The notes beneath the pieces were generated by a model. It made no database searches and was not told the origin of the DNA. It worked only from the letters and a program-made list of their open reading frames with translations. From positions 386,508 to 450,507 of the forward strand of contig NZ_FOCB01000003.1 of assembly GCF_900109995.1 (NCBI RefSeq): a DNA stretch of 64,000 nucleotides. Direction: 5' to 3'. This document shows positions 47,695-55,643 of this stretch, piece after piece (within the stretch, counting starts at the first letter, position 1; every line of letters begins with the position of its first letter). A program made the translations under genes and the position numbers. The DNA is from Pseudomonas sp. ok272 (GTDB taxonomy: Bacteria > Pseudomonadota > Gammaproteobacteria > Pseudomonadales > Pseudomonadaceae).

Positions 47695-49311
47695 ATGATG
47701 GCGGCCGCTAGGCAGACCCTACACCGTTGGTTCTATCGCCCCTGGCCCTTGGCGATGATGGCGGCTGCGCTGAGTCTCACGCTGCTGTTGACCGTCAGCC
47801 TGGGGGTGGCGTTGCGTCAGGTCCAACAGCGTGAAAGCGAACAGATGAACGCCCAGGGCGAACGTTTCCTTGAACGCCTGGAGCAATTGTTCGGCCAGTT
47901 GCGCGAAAGCCTCGATGACCTGGAGGCGCAGCCCTTGAGGGGGTGCAGCGCGCAAATGATCGCGGCGTTACAGGAGGTCAGCTTCAACTACCGATTTGTG
48001 TATGAAGCCGCCTACATCGATAAGTCGCAACTGTGTTCCAACCGCCCCCGCCAGGAAGACCTGGCCGCCGTTCGATCCCCCGACATCCAGGGCCCGACCT
48101 ACAGCTACTGGCTCAACACCAGCACCGAGCCCAATGAGAACCGCGCGGCCTTGATGCTTGGGCGGGGCAACTTTCGGGTCGCGACCTCTCGCGGGCACCT
48201 GGCCGATATGGTCGACCTGATGCCGGGCAGCAGCTTGCTGGTGATTGTCGACCACGGCACTCGGGCCATACCGGTGCTGGGCGCCCCCCAGTCGTGGCCG
48301 CCGAAGGAGGCCTGGTCGCCCTTCAGCACTGAACCGCTGCAGATCACCCAGAATCGCCTGATCTATCGCATGCCCACCATCAACCCCGAATACCAACTGG
48401 TGCTGATCTCGCCGCGTACCGCCTTGCACCTGCCGGTCTTGTGGTGGTGGTTGGTGCCGTCGAGCTTGCTCCTGGGGGCCTGCATTGGCGCGGTGGTGTA
48501 CTTGTTGGCTCGCCAGCGCCAGTCGATGGGCGGCGAGTTGCACGGTGCGCTCAAACGCGATGAGTTGCAGGTGCTGTACCAACCGATCTTTGACTTGGGC
48601 AGCCGCCAGTGTGTCGGTGCCGAAGCCTTGTTGCGCTGGCGGCGCCCGGACGGAACGCTGACCAGCCCGGACCTGTTCATTCCCATGGCGGAGAACTCCG
48701 GACAGATCCGCCAGATCACCGACTTTGTCCTGGAACGCTTGCTCAAGCAGCTTGGCCAGTTGTTGCGGGCCAACCCGCAGCTCTATATCTCGGTCAACCT
48801 GGCGGCCTGTGACGTGATGGTGCCCAGGATTGGCGAGGTCATGGCGCGGTTACTGGCCCAGCACCAGGTGGCGGCCCATCAGATCGCGTTCGAGGTCACC
48901 GAGCGCGGGCTGATCGACGTGGTGGTCGCACGGCAGAACCTGCAAGCCTTGCGCGATGCCGGGCATCAAGTGTTGATCGATGACTTCGGCACGGGCTATT
49001 GCAGCCTGGCGTACCTGCAAACCTTGCCGGTGGATTGCCTGAAGATCGACAAGGCGTTCATCGATGCGCTGGGCCATGACGCGGCCAGCAGCGGCGTGGC
49101 GCCCCACATCATTCGCATGGCCCATGCCTTGCAGCTCAAGGTGATCGCCGAGGGCATCGAACATGAGGAACAGGTGATGTACCTGAGCAGCGAAGGCGTG
49201 CACTACGGCCAGGGCTGGTTGTTCGCCCATGCCCTGAGCGCCGCGCAGTTGATCGAGTTGGTGACCCATGGTCGCCGGCGGTCGCCGCGGCGCATCGAAG
49301 ACGAGGCCTGA
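47695..49311 (+). CDS. CSS-motif EAL phosphodiesterase
   Basis: 538 residues. Two membrane helices (about 20-40 and 248-272) bracket a periplasmic CSS-like domain with cysteines at 84 (GCSAQ) and 114. The cytoplasmic EAL domain has EALLRW (310-315), DDFGTGYCSL and catalytic residues typical of active c-di-GMP phosphodiesterases. In E. coli this class senses periplasmic thiol state through DsbA/DsbB; dsbA lies 4 kb upstream. It ends 7 bp from the convergent kinB. Confidence 0.93.
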   Translation: MMAAARQTLHRWFYRPWPLAMMAAALSLTLLLTVSLGVALRQVQQRESEQMNAQGERFLERLEQLFGQLRESLDDLEAQPLRGCSAQMIAALQEVSFNYRFVYEAAYIDKSQLCSNRPRQEDLAAVRSPDIQGPTYSYWLNTSTEPNENRAALMLGRGNFRVATSRGHLADMVDLMPGSSLLVIVDHGTRAIPVLGAPQSWPPKEAWSPFSTEPLQITQNRLIYRMPTINPEYQLVLISPRTALHLPVLWWWLVPSSLLLGACIGAVVYLLARQRQSMGGELHGALKRDELQVLYQPIFDLGSRQCVGAEALLRWRRPDGTLTSPDLFIPMAENSGQIRQITDFVLERLLKQLGQLLRANPQLYISVNLAACDVMVPRIGEVMARLLAQHQVAAHQIAFEVTERGLIDVVVARQNLQALRDAGHQVLIDDFGTGYCSLAYLQTLPVDCLKIDKAFIDALGHDAASSGVAPHIIRMAHALQLKVIAEGIEHEEQVMYLSSEGVHYGQGWLFAHALSAAQLIELVTHGRRRSPRRIEDEA

Positions 49312-49318
49312 GCAGCGG

Positions 49319-51109
49319 TTACAGCGGCAACGTCATATAGAACTGCGTACCCTGCCCTGGCCGTGAGTAAACCCCCATGCGGCCGCCATGCAACTGCACG
49401 ATCTCCTTGCACAGGGCCAGGCCGAGCCCGGCGCCACCTTTTTTGCGTCCGACCTGCACGAAGGGCTCGAAAATCCGCCCCTGCTGGCCGTAGGCAATGC
49501 CTTCGCCATTGTCTTCGACGCTGACGATCACCCGCTCGCCATGGCGCCGGGCCTGCAGGCGTATCTGGCCGTTGTGGCCGGTGTGACGCAAGGCGTTGTC
49601 GATCAGGTTGTCCAGGACCCGGGTCAGTTGTACCGGGTCGGCTTGCAACGGAGGCAGCGGCACCTGCATGTGCACCAACAACTCGATGCCTTGCTGCTGC
49701 GCGCGCTCGATGAAGCGTCGCTGCGCCTGTCCCAGCAGCTCATCGACGCTGCACGGGGCCAGGGTGAGTTTCTGCAGGCCGTTCTGATAGCGGGAAAAAT
49801 TCAACAGGTCGTTGATCAACTGCATCAAACGCTGCATTTCTTCGTTCACGGTATTAAGCAGGTCGGTCTCGCGGGAGTCCTCGGCAAAGCGCGTGCGCTC
49901 GCGAAACAAGCCGAAGGCCATGTGCATGCCGGTGACCGGCGTGCGCAGCTCGTGGGACGCCCGCAGCACGAACTCACTGCGCACGCGCTCGAACGCCCGT
50001 TGCTCGGTGACGTCATGCAGCACCATGACGGCGCCAAGGATATGGCCTTCGGTGTGGCTGACGGGGGTCAGGCTGTACGTCAGCAGGCGTGACTCGCCTT
50101 CGACGTTGACGCTCAGGTCTTCAGGCGCGCGCTCCAGCGAGCCGCCGTGCAGGACCAGTTGCAACTGCTCATCGAGTTCCGGGCGTTGCAGCGCCGTACC
50201 CAGGCCGGTGCCGAGGCTGGCGTCATCCCAACCCAATTGGCGCTGGGCAACCGGGTTCAAGTGCTCCAGGCGGCCCTGGCGGTCGATGATCAGCAACCCG
50301 TCGTCGATGCTGTCGAGCACCGCCTGCAAGCGTTGCTGGCCCGCCAGCAGTTCATCGACGTTGGTGGCCTGATGCTCGCGCAGGGCTTGGGCCATGATCC
50401 CGAAGCGCCGGGTCAATAGGTTCATTTCCAGGGTTGGCGTGACCGGCAGGGTGACGTCGAAGTTGCCCTGGCCAATCTTGTCCGCCGCCTTGGCCAGCGC
50501 CTCGATGGGTGCACCGAAGCGTTGGGCGATGCCGTGGGCGGTAATGAAACCGATGATCAGCACCGCCAGCCCGACGAATCCCAGCAGGCCGGCCACCAGC
50601 AGTGCGCGCTCACGGGCGCTGCGCTGGGTGCTGTTGATGTTTTCCAGGGCCTGCCTGTGTTCGTTGATCAGGCCGTTGCGCAGGGCATTGAATTGTTCGG
50701 TGAACGCCTGGTTGCCGTTCAATCTGGCGGACGGCGCTTGCGAGGCGCTGAAGGCGTCGAGGAAGGCCTGGTAGTGATCGCGGGCCTGCTGGAACCCATG
50801 GTGCTCGCCGTCGAGGTTGTGTTCGTGGCGGATGCCCTGGTCCAACAGCTCGAAATACTTCCGTTCCGAGGCTTGCAGTGCCTCAAGGTCGGGGGTTTCG
50901 TTGAGCATGTTGATCAGTTGGTCGCCCAGGGTCTGGCGCAGCTTGAGGCCCAGGTCCAGAGTGATGAAGTTGTCCCGGATCAGCGCTTCCTGGTTGTTGG
51001 CCATCTGCATCACGCTGACGAGCCCCAGCACCAGCCCGAGCAAGGCCACGGTCATCAGCGCCGAGATGCTCAGAAACAGCCGCGTGCGCAACTTCATCGC
51101 CAACTTCAT
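49319..51109 (-). CDS. kinB: Sensor histidine kinase KinB
   Basis: 596 residues from MKLAMKLRTRLFLS; a second ATG at 51097 is possible. Two membrane helices (about 13-33 and 170-190) flank a periplasmic helical sensor. HAMP, PAS, H-box ASHELRTPVTG and ATPase motifs (DNLIDNAL, VEDNGEGI, GAGLGLALCKEIV) follow. With AlgB it controls alginate and virulence in P. aeruginosa. Ten bp after algB. Confidence 0.95.
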   Translation of the reverse strand: MKLAMKLRTRLFLSISALMTVALLGLVLGLVSVMQMANNQEALIRDNFITLDLGLKLRQTLGDQLINMLNETPDLEALQASERKYFELLDQGIRHEHNLDGEHHGFQQARDHYQAFLDAFSASQAPSARLNGNQAFTEQFNALRNGLINEHRQALENINSTQRSARERALLVAGLLGFVGLAVLIIGFITAHGIAQRFGAPIEALAKAADKIGQGNFDVTLPVTPTLEMNLLTRRFGIMAQALREHQATNVDELLAGQQRLQAVLDSIDDGLLIIDRQGRLEHLNPVAQRQLGWDDASLGTGLGTALQRPELDEQLQLVLHGGSLERAPEDLSVNVEGESRLLTYSLTPVSHTEGHILGAVMVLHDVTEQRAFERVRSEFVLRASHELRTPVTGMHMAFGLFRERTRFAEDSRETDLLNTVNEEMQRLMQLINDLLNFSRYQNGLQKLTLAPCSVDELLGQAQRRFIERAQQQGIELLVHMQVPLPPLQADPVQLTRVLDNLIDNALRHTGHNGQIRLQARRHGERVIVSVEDNGEGIAYGQQGRIFEPFVQVGRKKGGAGLGLALCKEIVQLHGGRMGVYSRPGQGTQFYMTLPL

Positions 51110-51119
51110 AGCGTCTTGC

Positions 51120-52466
51120 TCACAGGTTGTACTGTTTGCGTTTGCGGTACAGGGTCGAGGCGTCGATCCCCAGGGTTTTTGCGGCCTGGTCCAGCGTGCC
51201 GGCGCTGGCCAGGACCGCGCCGATGTGGGCTTTTTCCAGTTCATCGAGGCTCAGCGCTGCGCCGATTCGCGGGGTGTTGTTGACGGGTTGCTCGGCCATG
51301 CCCAAGTGGCTGATGTCAACGCGCTCCTGGGGGCAGATGATGCTGGCCCGCTCGACCACGTTGCGCAGTTCGCGGATGTTGCCGGGCCAGCGGTAGCCCA
51401 GCAGCGCCTCGCGGGCCTCGTCGCTGAAGCTGCGGGCGGGTCGTGCGTATTCTTTGACGAACCGGGCCAGAAAGCGGTCGGCAAGGGTCAGGATGTCCTC
51501 GGCACGCTCGCGCAACGGGGGCAAATGCAGGGTTATGACGTTCAGGCGGTACAGCAGGTCTTCGCGGAAGCGGCCGTCGCGCACCATGTCTTCCAGGTTG
51601 AGGTTGGTGGCGGCGAGGATCCGCACGTCGGCAAGGCGAGTCACCGGATCGCCGACGCGCTCATATTCCTTGTCCTGGATGAAGCGCAGCAGCTTGGGTT
51701 GCAACGTCAGGGGGAAATCGCCGATCTCGTCGAGAAACAGCGTGCCGCCATCGGCCTGGTTGACCCGGCCAAGGGTGCTTTCGCTGGCCCCGGTAAAGGC
51801 GCCGCGACTGTGGCCGAACAGCTCGCTCTCCATCAGCTCGGCGGTCAGTGACGGGCAGTTGATGGTGACGCAGGACTTCTTCGCGCGTTTGCTCCAGCCA
51901 TGAATGGCCCGGGCCAGCTCGCCTTTGCCGGTGCCCGACTCGCCAAGGATCAGGATGTTGGCGTCGGTACCGGCGACCTGGCGGGCGGTTTCCAGTACGA
52001 CTTTCATCGCCGGACTGTGGGAGTCCAGGCCATCGCTGGACTTGCGCACTTCACCTTCCAGGGCTTCCAGGCGTGCCGAAAGCTGGCGCACCTCCAATTG
52101 CTTGGCGGTGGCCAGGCGCAGTTGATCGGGGCTGCAGGGTTTGACCAGGTAATCGGCGGCGCCGGCCTGGATTGCGTCGACCGCGGTGTCGACCGCCGAA
52201 TGGGCGGTGACAATCACGACGCGCATCCAGGGCGCTTGGATACGCATTTGCGCCAGTACATCCAGGCCGTTGTCTTCCCCGAGGCGCAGGTCGAGGAAGC
52301 ACAGGTCGAACACCTGGCGTTGCAGCAGGACGTCCGCCTGGGCGGCGCTGTTGGCCGTGGCCACGCTGTAGCCTTCGTCTTCGAGGCAGTAGCGGAAGGT
52401 ACGCAGAATGGCGGACTCGTCGTCCACCAGCAGAATGCGGCCCTGGTGCTCGTTGGCGGATTCCAT
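51120..52466 (-). CDS. algB: NtrC-family response regulator AlgB
   Basis: 448 residues: receiver domain (phospho-Asp in LCFLDLRLGEDNG), AAA+ domain (GESGTGKGELAR Walker A; GAFTGASESTLG; EIGDFPLTLQPKLL) and a C-terminal Fis-type HTH (LDQAAKTLGIDASTLYRKRKQYNL). The GAFTGA loop is intact, so sigma-54 contact is possible although AlgB acts on algD. AGGA precedes the ATG. Confidence 0.96.
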   Translation of the reverse strand: MESANEHQGRILLVDDESAILRTFRYCLEDEGYSVATANSAAQADVLLQRQVFDLCFLDLRLGEDNGLDVLAQMRIQAPWMRVVIVTAHSAVDTAVDAIQAGAADYLVKPCSPDQLRLATAKQLEVRQLSARLEALEGEVRKSSDGLDSHSPAMKVVLETARQVAGTDANILILGESGTGKGELARAIHGWSKRAKKSCVTINCPSLTAELMESELFGHSRGAFTGASESTLGRVNQADGGTLFLDEIGDFPLTLQPKLLRFIQDKEYERVGDPVTRLADVRILAATNLNLEDMVRDGRFREDLLYRLNVITLHLPPLRERAEDILTLADRFLARFVKEYARPARSFSDEAREALLGYRWPGNIRELRNVVERASIICPQERVDISHLGMAEQPVNNTPRIGAALSLDELEKAHIGAVLASAGTLDQAAKTLGIDASTLYRKRKQYNL

Positions 52467-52600
52467 CTTTTCCTGCGCTCCTTAAACGAATGAATAATCG
52501 GTGTGGGTCCCGATGGAATCGGGCAAGTTGCATGGTTGATTCTGGTCGCTTCTGGCAAGCGCCGGGTAGTTATCTACGCTCTACACGCATAACACTATGA

Positions 52601-52623
52601 TTTTTAGTGGTATTTACTAAAAA
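52601..52623. promoter_or_regulatory. AT-rich dyad upstream of algB
   Basis: TTTTTAGT (52601-52608), 7-nt centre, ACTAAAAA (52616-52623). About 135 bp upstream of algB; may be an operator or promoter element. Confidence 0.4.
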
Positions 52624-52707
52624 ACGAGCATTCCGACAGCCGTCTGCCTAGCTTTCTGACACTCGCGGGCCCTCATACATTCCATAAATTTTTGCCTGAC
52701 GTTAAAT

Positions 52708-52748
52708 GGATCGTGCATAACGCACGGTTCGTCATCGCGGATCGTGCA
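52708..52748. promoter_or_regulatory. Tandem 10-bp repeats three helical turns apart
   Basis: GGATCGTGCA at 52708-52717 and 52739-52748. The first continues as a dyad CGTGC-ATAA-CGCACG. The 31-bp period places both on the same DNA face. Confidence 0.45.
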
Positions 52749-52911
52749 GGATGCGTTCAGTCGGGATTTGATAAAACCTATATCTAATTGATTTTATTGG
52801 GTTTTATTCATATGAAAAAGCTGGCATGCGCACTGCAGTGCCTTGGTTACCAGGGGTGAGCATGACCAGGCCCCCGCTACCCGTCGCTACCCGTGTAGGA
52901 GGAGTTTGAGG

Positions 52912-53199
52912 ATGAGTCGCCAACGTGCCGCCCAACGGCGTCCTTCGCCACGGTCTATCCAGCAAGGCGTGTCCATCGTCCTCGCCTTTGTCATCACCTT
53001 GATCGGTGGCCAACAGTTCCTGCTTTGGCAGCACAGTCAGCAGGCAGACGCGACGATTGCCCCGGCCCAGCATCTTGCCCAGGCCCATTTCAGCGCCGTC
53101 AGCAGCAGGCCTGCCGATGGCGCCCCCGCGCGAATGATGGACGTCGGCCAGGCAGAGCCCGGTTACGAAGTGTCACGTCAGGAACGCTGGGTGTTTTAA
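52912..53199 (+). CDS. Small membrane protein of unknown function
   Basis: 95 residues from MSRQRAAQRRPSPRS, with an ideal AGGAGGAG ribosome site. A basic N-terminus, one membrane helix (about 21-38, QGVSIVLAFVITLIGGQQFLL) and a periplasmic tail rich in Gln, Ala and His. Not recognised. It is divergent from algB and 69 bp upstream of the DUF1328 gene, perhaps one unit with it. Confidence 0.72.
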   Translation: MSRQRAAQRRPSPRSIQQGVSIVLAFVITLIGGQQFLLWQHSQQADATIAPAQHLAQAHFSAVSSRPADGAPARMMDVGQAEPGYEVSRQERWVF

Positions 53200-53268
53200 C
53201 AGGCCGGCTGCGCGCTTCCTGCAGCGGCACACGCAGCACCTCTAAATAGAAGCGTAAGGAGAACCATC

Positions 53269-53430
53269 ATGCTGAGTTGGGCTGTCACATTCCTGATCAT
53301 TGCCATTGTCGCTGCTGTGCTGGGCTTCGGTGGTATCGCGGGCACTGCCACGGGGATCGCCAAGATTCTGTTTGTCGTGTTCCTGGTGATGTTCATTGCT
53401 TCCTTCTTCTTTGGCCGCCGCCGAGGCTGA
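53269..53430 (+). CDS. DUF1328 (YtjA) small membrane protein
   Basis: 53 residues, [20 protein letters not shown]...FFFGRRRG, with two membrane helices (about 4-22 and 28-47). The start has AAGGAGA seven bases upstream. The DUF1328/YtjA family is widespread and of unknown role. In PAO1 the equivalent (PA5482) also follows algB. A terminator follows. Confidence 0.9.
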   Translation: MLSWAVTFLIIAIVAAVLGFGGIAGTATGIAKILFVVFLVMFIASFFFGRRRG

Positions 53431-53449
53431 CACTGCGCGTTTGAACACC

Positions 53450-53478
53450 GAAAGCGCTGCGCATCAGCGCTTTCTTTT
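53450..53478 (+). terminator. Intrinsic terminator after DUF1328
   Basis: GAAAGCGCTG / CAGCGCTTTC stem, loop CGCAT, then TTTT. Confidence 0.88.
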
Positions 53479-53531
53479 ATACCCAGCCGACGACAGTGGA
53501 TGGATCACCCGGGGCCGGGTCAGGAAAAACA

Positions 53532-53578
53532 GCGCCGCCGATTCACCCTTCGTTCGCGAGGTGGGGAATCGGCGGCGC
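53532..53578. repeat. 13-bp perfect inverted repeat
   Basis: GCGCCGCCGATTC (53532-53544) and GAATCGGCGGCGC (53566-53578) around a 21-nt loop. There is no T-tract on either side, so it is not a standard terminator. Confidence 0.85.
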
Positions 53579-53863
53579 GTTGGGTTGTGCAGGACCTCGC
53601 CCAGAGATTTTTATGGGCAGCCCATCTGGTCGATCAGCTTCGACTAAGCTTCACAAAGCATTTCGCGGTGTTTCCTAACGACCGTATATCTAGAAATTTA
53701 TCGTTAATTTCCGATGACTTTTCGCTGTTGTGAGTAGGGGTTTTCCTGAGTTTTTGTCCCCGTTCGGCTGATCACAAAACAACCCGTGATCCTCTGTGAT
53801 GGCCGGTTCACGGCACTTATGACTGCCGAAATGGCGTATTCGAACCGGTTGGGACGTTCGTTT

Positions 53864-53896
53864 TATTTAAAAAATCCCATGCCGATTCGGCATGGG
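53864..53896 (-). terminator. Minus-strand intrinsic terminator without a known gene
   Basis: CCCATGCCG / CGGCATGGG stem with a 3-nt loop. On the minus strand it is followed by ATTTTTTAAA. No minus-strand gene lies upstream of it before 57493. Confidence 0.65.
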
Positions 53897-54083
53897 GTAG
53901 GCGTTTACGGCATTAGACGCGGTGTCCTTGCATCGGAATAGTTGCGCCTTTTTTCGCCTGCCAGAGAGCCGTAAATACGCGCTCCGGGGCACCTTATACG
54001 GGGGACAGATGCACTGACTTTTACGCCATTGAGCGTTGCAGTTCGCGCATCTTCCCGAGTCAAACGCAAGTAAGGGTAATGAT

Positions 54084-55415
54084 ATGAAGAAGGCAAAGCT
54101 AAGCCTCGCCTGGCAGATCCTCATCGGTCTGGTACTGGGCATTGCAATCGGGGCACTGCTCAACCATTTCAGTGCCGAAAAAGCCTGGTGGATCAGCAAC
54201 GTCCTGCAACCTGCGGGCGACATCTTTATCCGTCTGATCAAAATGATCGTGATCCCTATCGTGATCTCCTCGTTGATCGTCGGGATTGCCGGCGTTGGGG
54301 ACGCGAAGAAGCTCGGGCGCATTGGCGTCAAGACCATCATTTACTTTGAAGTCGTGACCACCATCGCCATCCTGGTGGGCCTGGTGCTGGCTAACCTGTT
54401 CCATCCGGGCGCGGGGATCGACATGAGCACCCTGGGTACGGTGGATATCTCCAAGTACCAGGCCACGGCTGCCGAGGTCCAGCATGAACACGCGTTCATC
54501 GAGACCATCCTCAACCTGATCCCGTCGAACATCTTCGCTGCCATTGCGCGTGGCGAGATGCTGCCGATCATCTTCTTCTCGGTGTTGTTCGGTCTCGGCC
54601 TGTCGAGCCTGCAATCGGACCTGCGCGAGCCGCTGGTGAAGATGTTCCAGGGCGTATCGGAAAGCATGTTCAAGGTCACTCACATGATCATGAACTACGC
54701 GCCTATCGGTGTATTCGCACTGATCGCCGTGACCGTGGCCAACTTCGGCTTCGCCTCGTTGCTGCCACTGGCCAAGCTGGTGATCCTGGTTTACGTCGCC
54801 ATTATCTTCTTTGCCTTCGTCGTGCTGGGCCTGATTGCCCGCCTGTTCGGCTTCTCGGTGATCAAGCTGATGCGCATCTTCAAGGATGAGCTGGTGCTGG
54901 CTTACTCCACCGCGAGCTCTGAAACCGTGCTGCCACGCGTGATCGAGAAGATGGAAGCCTACGGTGCGCCAAAAGCCATTTGCAGCTTCGTGGTGCCGAC
55001 CGGCTATTCGTTCAACCTCGACGGTTCGACCCTGTACCAGAGCATCGCGGCGATCTTCATTGCCCAGCTCTATGGCATCGACCTGTCCATCAGCCAGCAA
55101 CTGCTGCTGGTACTGACCCTGATGGTCACCTCCAAAGGTATCGCCGGCGTGCCGGGCGTGTCCTTCGTGGTGCTGCTGGCGACCCTGGGCAGCGTGGGCA
55201 TTCCATTGGAAGGCCTGGCGTTCATCGCCGGTGTCGACCGCATCATGGACATGGCCCGTACCGCCCTGAACGTGATCGGCAACGCCCTGGCGGTGTTGGT
55301 GATCGCACGTTGGGAAGGCATGTACGACGACGCCAAGGGCCAGCGCTACTGGAACTCCCTGCCGCACTGGCGCAGCAAAGAGAAGCTGCCGGCGGGTGAG
55401 TCGTCGAGCAACTGA
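54084..55415 (+). CDS. gltP: Glutamate/aspartate:proton symporter GltP
   Basis: 443 residues, DAACS family, about eight membrane helices plus re-entrant hairpins. STASSETVLPRVIEKME (HP1 serine-rich), VVPTGYSFNLDGSTLYQ (TM7 NMDGT-like) and GIAGVPGVSFVVLLATL (HP2) are the substrate/cation sites. Imports acidic amino acids. AAGGG precedes the ATG. Confidence 0.95.
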   Translation: MKKAKLSLAWQILIGLVLGIAIGALLNHFSAEKAWWISNVLQPAGDIFIRLIKMIVIPIVISSLIVGIAGVGDAKKLGRIGVKTIIYFEVVTTIAILVGLVLANLFHPGAGIDMSTLGTVDISKYQATAAEVQHEHAFIETILNLIPSNIFAAIARGEMLPIIFFSVLFGLGLSSLQSDLREPLVKMFQGVSESMFKVTHMIMNYAPIGVFALIAVTVANFGFASLLPLAKLVILVYVAIIFFAFVVLGLIARLFGFSVIKLMRIFKDELVLAYSTASSETVLPRVIEKMEAYGAPKAICSFVVPTGYSFNLDGSTLYQSIAAIFIAQLYGIDLSISQQLLLVLTLMVTSKGIAGVPGVSFVVLLATLGSVGIPLEGLAFIAGVDRIMDMARTALNVIGNALAVLVIARWEGMYDDAKGQRYWNSLPHWRSKEKLPAGESSSN

Positions 55416-55442
55416 TAGCAAAACGCTGCAGGACTGCTTTAT

Positions 55443-55530
55443 GTGGGAGCGAGTTTGCTCGCGATGACGGACTGACCGCTAACACTTACGTTGGCTGAAA
55501 CACCGCGATCGCGAGCAGGCTCGCTCCCAC
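55443..55530. repeat. REPIN, CGCGAT variant, 88 bp
   Basis: The left copy 55443-55465 and inverse right copy 55508-55530 end in CGCGAT rather than CGCGAA. It lies 27 bp after gltP. Confidence 0.9.
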
Positions 55531-55563
55531 AGAGAATGGAGGCTAGCGGCCAGCGCAGCACCC

Positions 55564-55593
55564 GACAAACCCCGGAGAAATCCGGGGTTTGTC
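55564..55593 (+). terminator. Strong stem-loop after gltP
   Basis: GACAAACCCCGGA / TCCGGGGTTTGTC, 13-bp stem with a GAAA tetraloop, but only GTTT downstream. Likely transcript end, efficiency uncertain. Confidence 0.6.
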
Positions 55594-55643
55594 GTTTCAG
55601 CCCACCCCGCTATCATTCGCGCATCTTCTTGGGGGTATGACTG

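Larger units (their letters stand above)
52467..52911. other. 445-bp divergent upstream region of algB and the 52912 gene
   Basis: AT-rich. It holds an 8-bp dyad (52601-52623), a 10-bp direct repeat at 31-bp spacing (52708 and 52739) and a second AT-rich stretch near 52765-52812. A 15-codon ATG frame at 52812 lacks a ribosome site. Confidence 0.6.
53431..54083. other. 653-bp gap between DUF1328 and gltP
   Basis: Contains the DUF1328 terminator, a 13-bp inverted repeat (53532-53578), an AT-rich promoter-like tract (53690-53720), an orphan minus-strand terminator (53864-53896) and the gltP leader. No convincing coding sequence. Confidence 0.7.

Noticed and set aside
52812..52859. 15-codon leader peptide candidate upstream of the 52912 gene
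   Set aside because: No ribosome site and no attenuator-like hairpins; short frames like this occur by chance.
53396..53733. Several plus-strand frames of 60-83 codons in the DUF1328-gltP gap
   Set aside because: They cross a terminator and a large inverted repeat, have no ribosome sites and unlikely composition.
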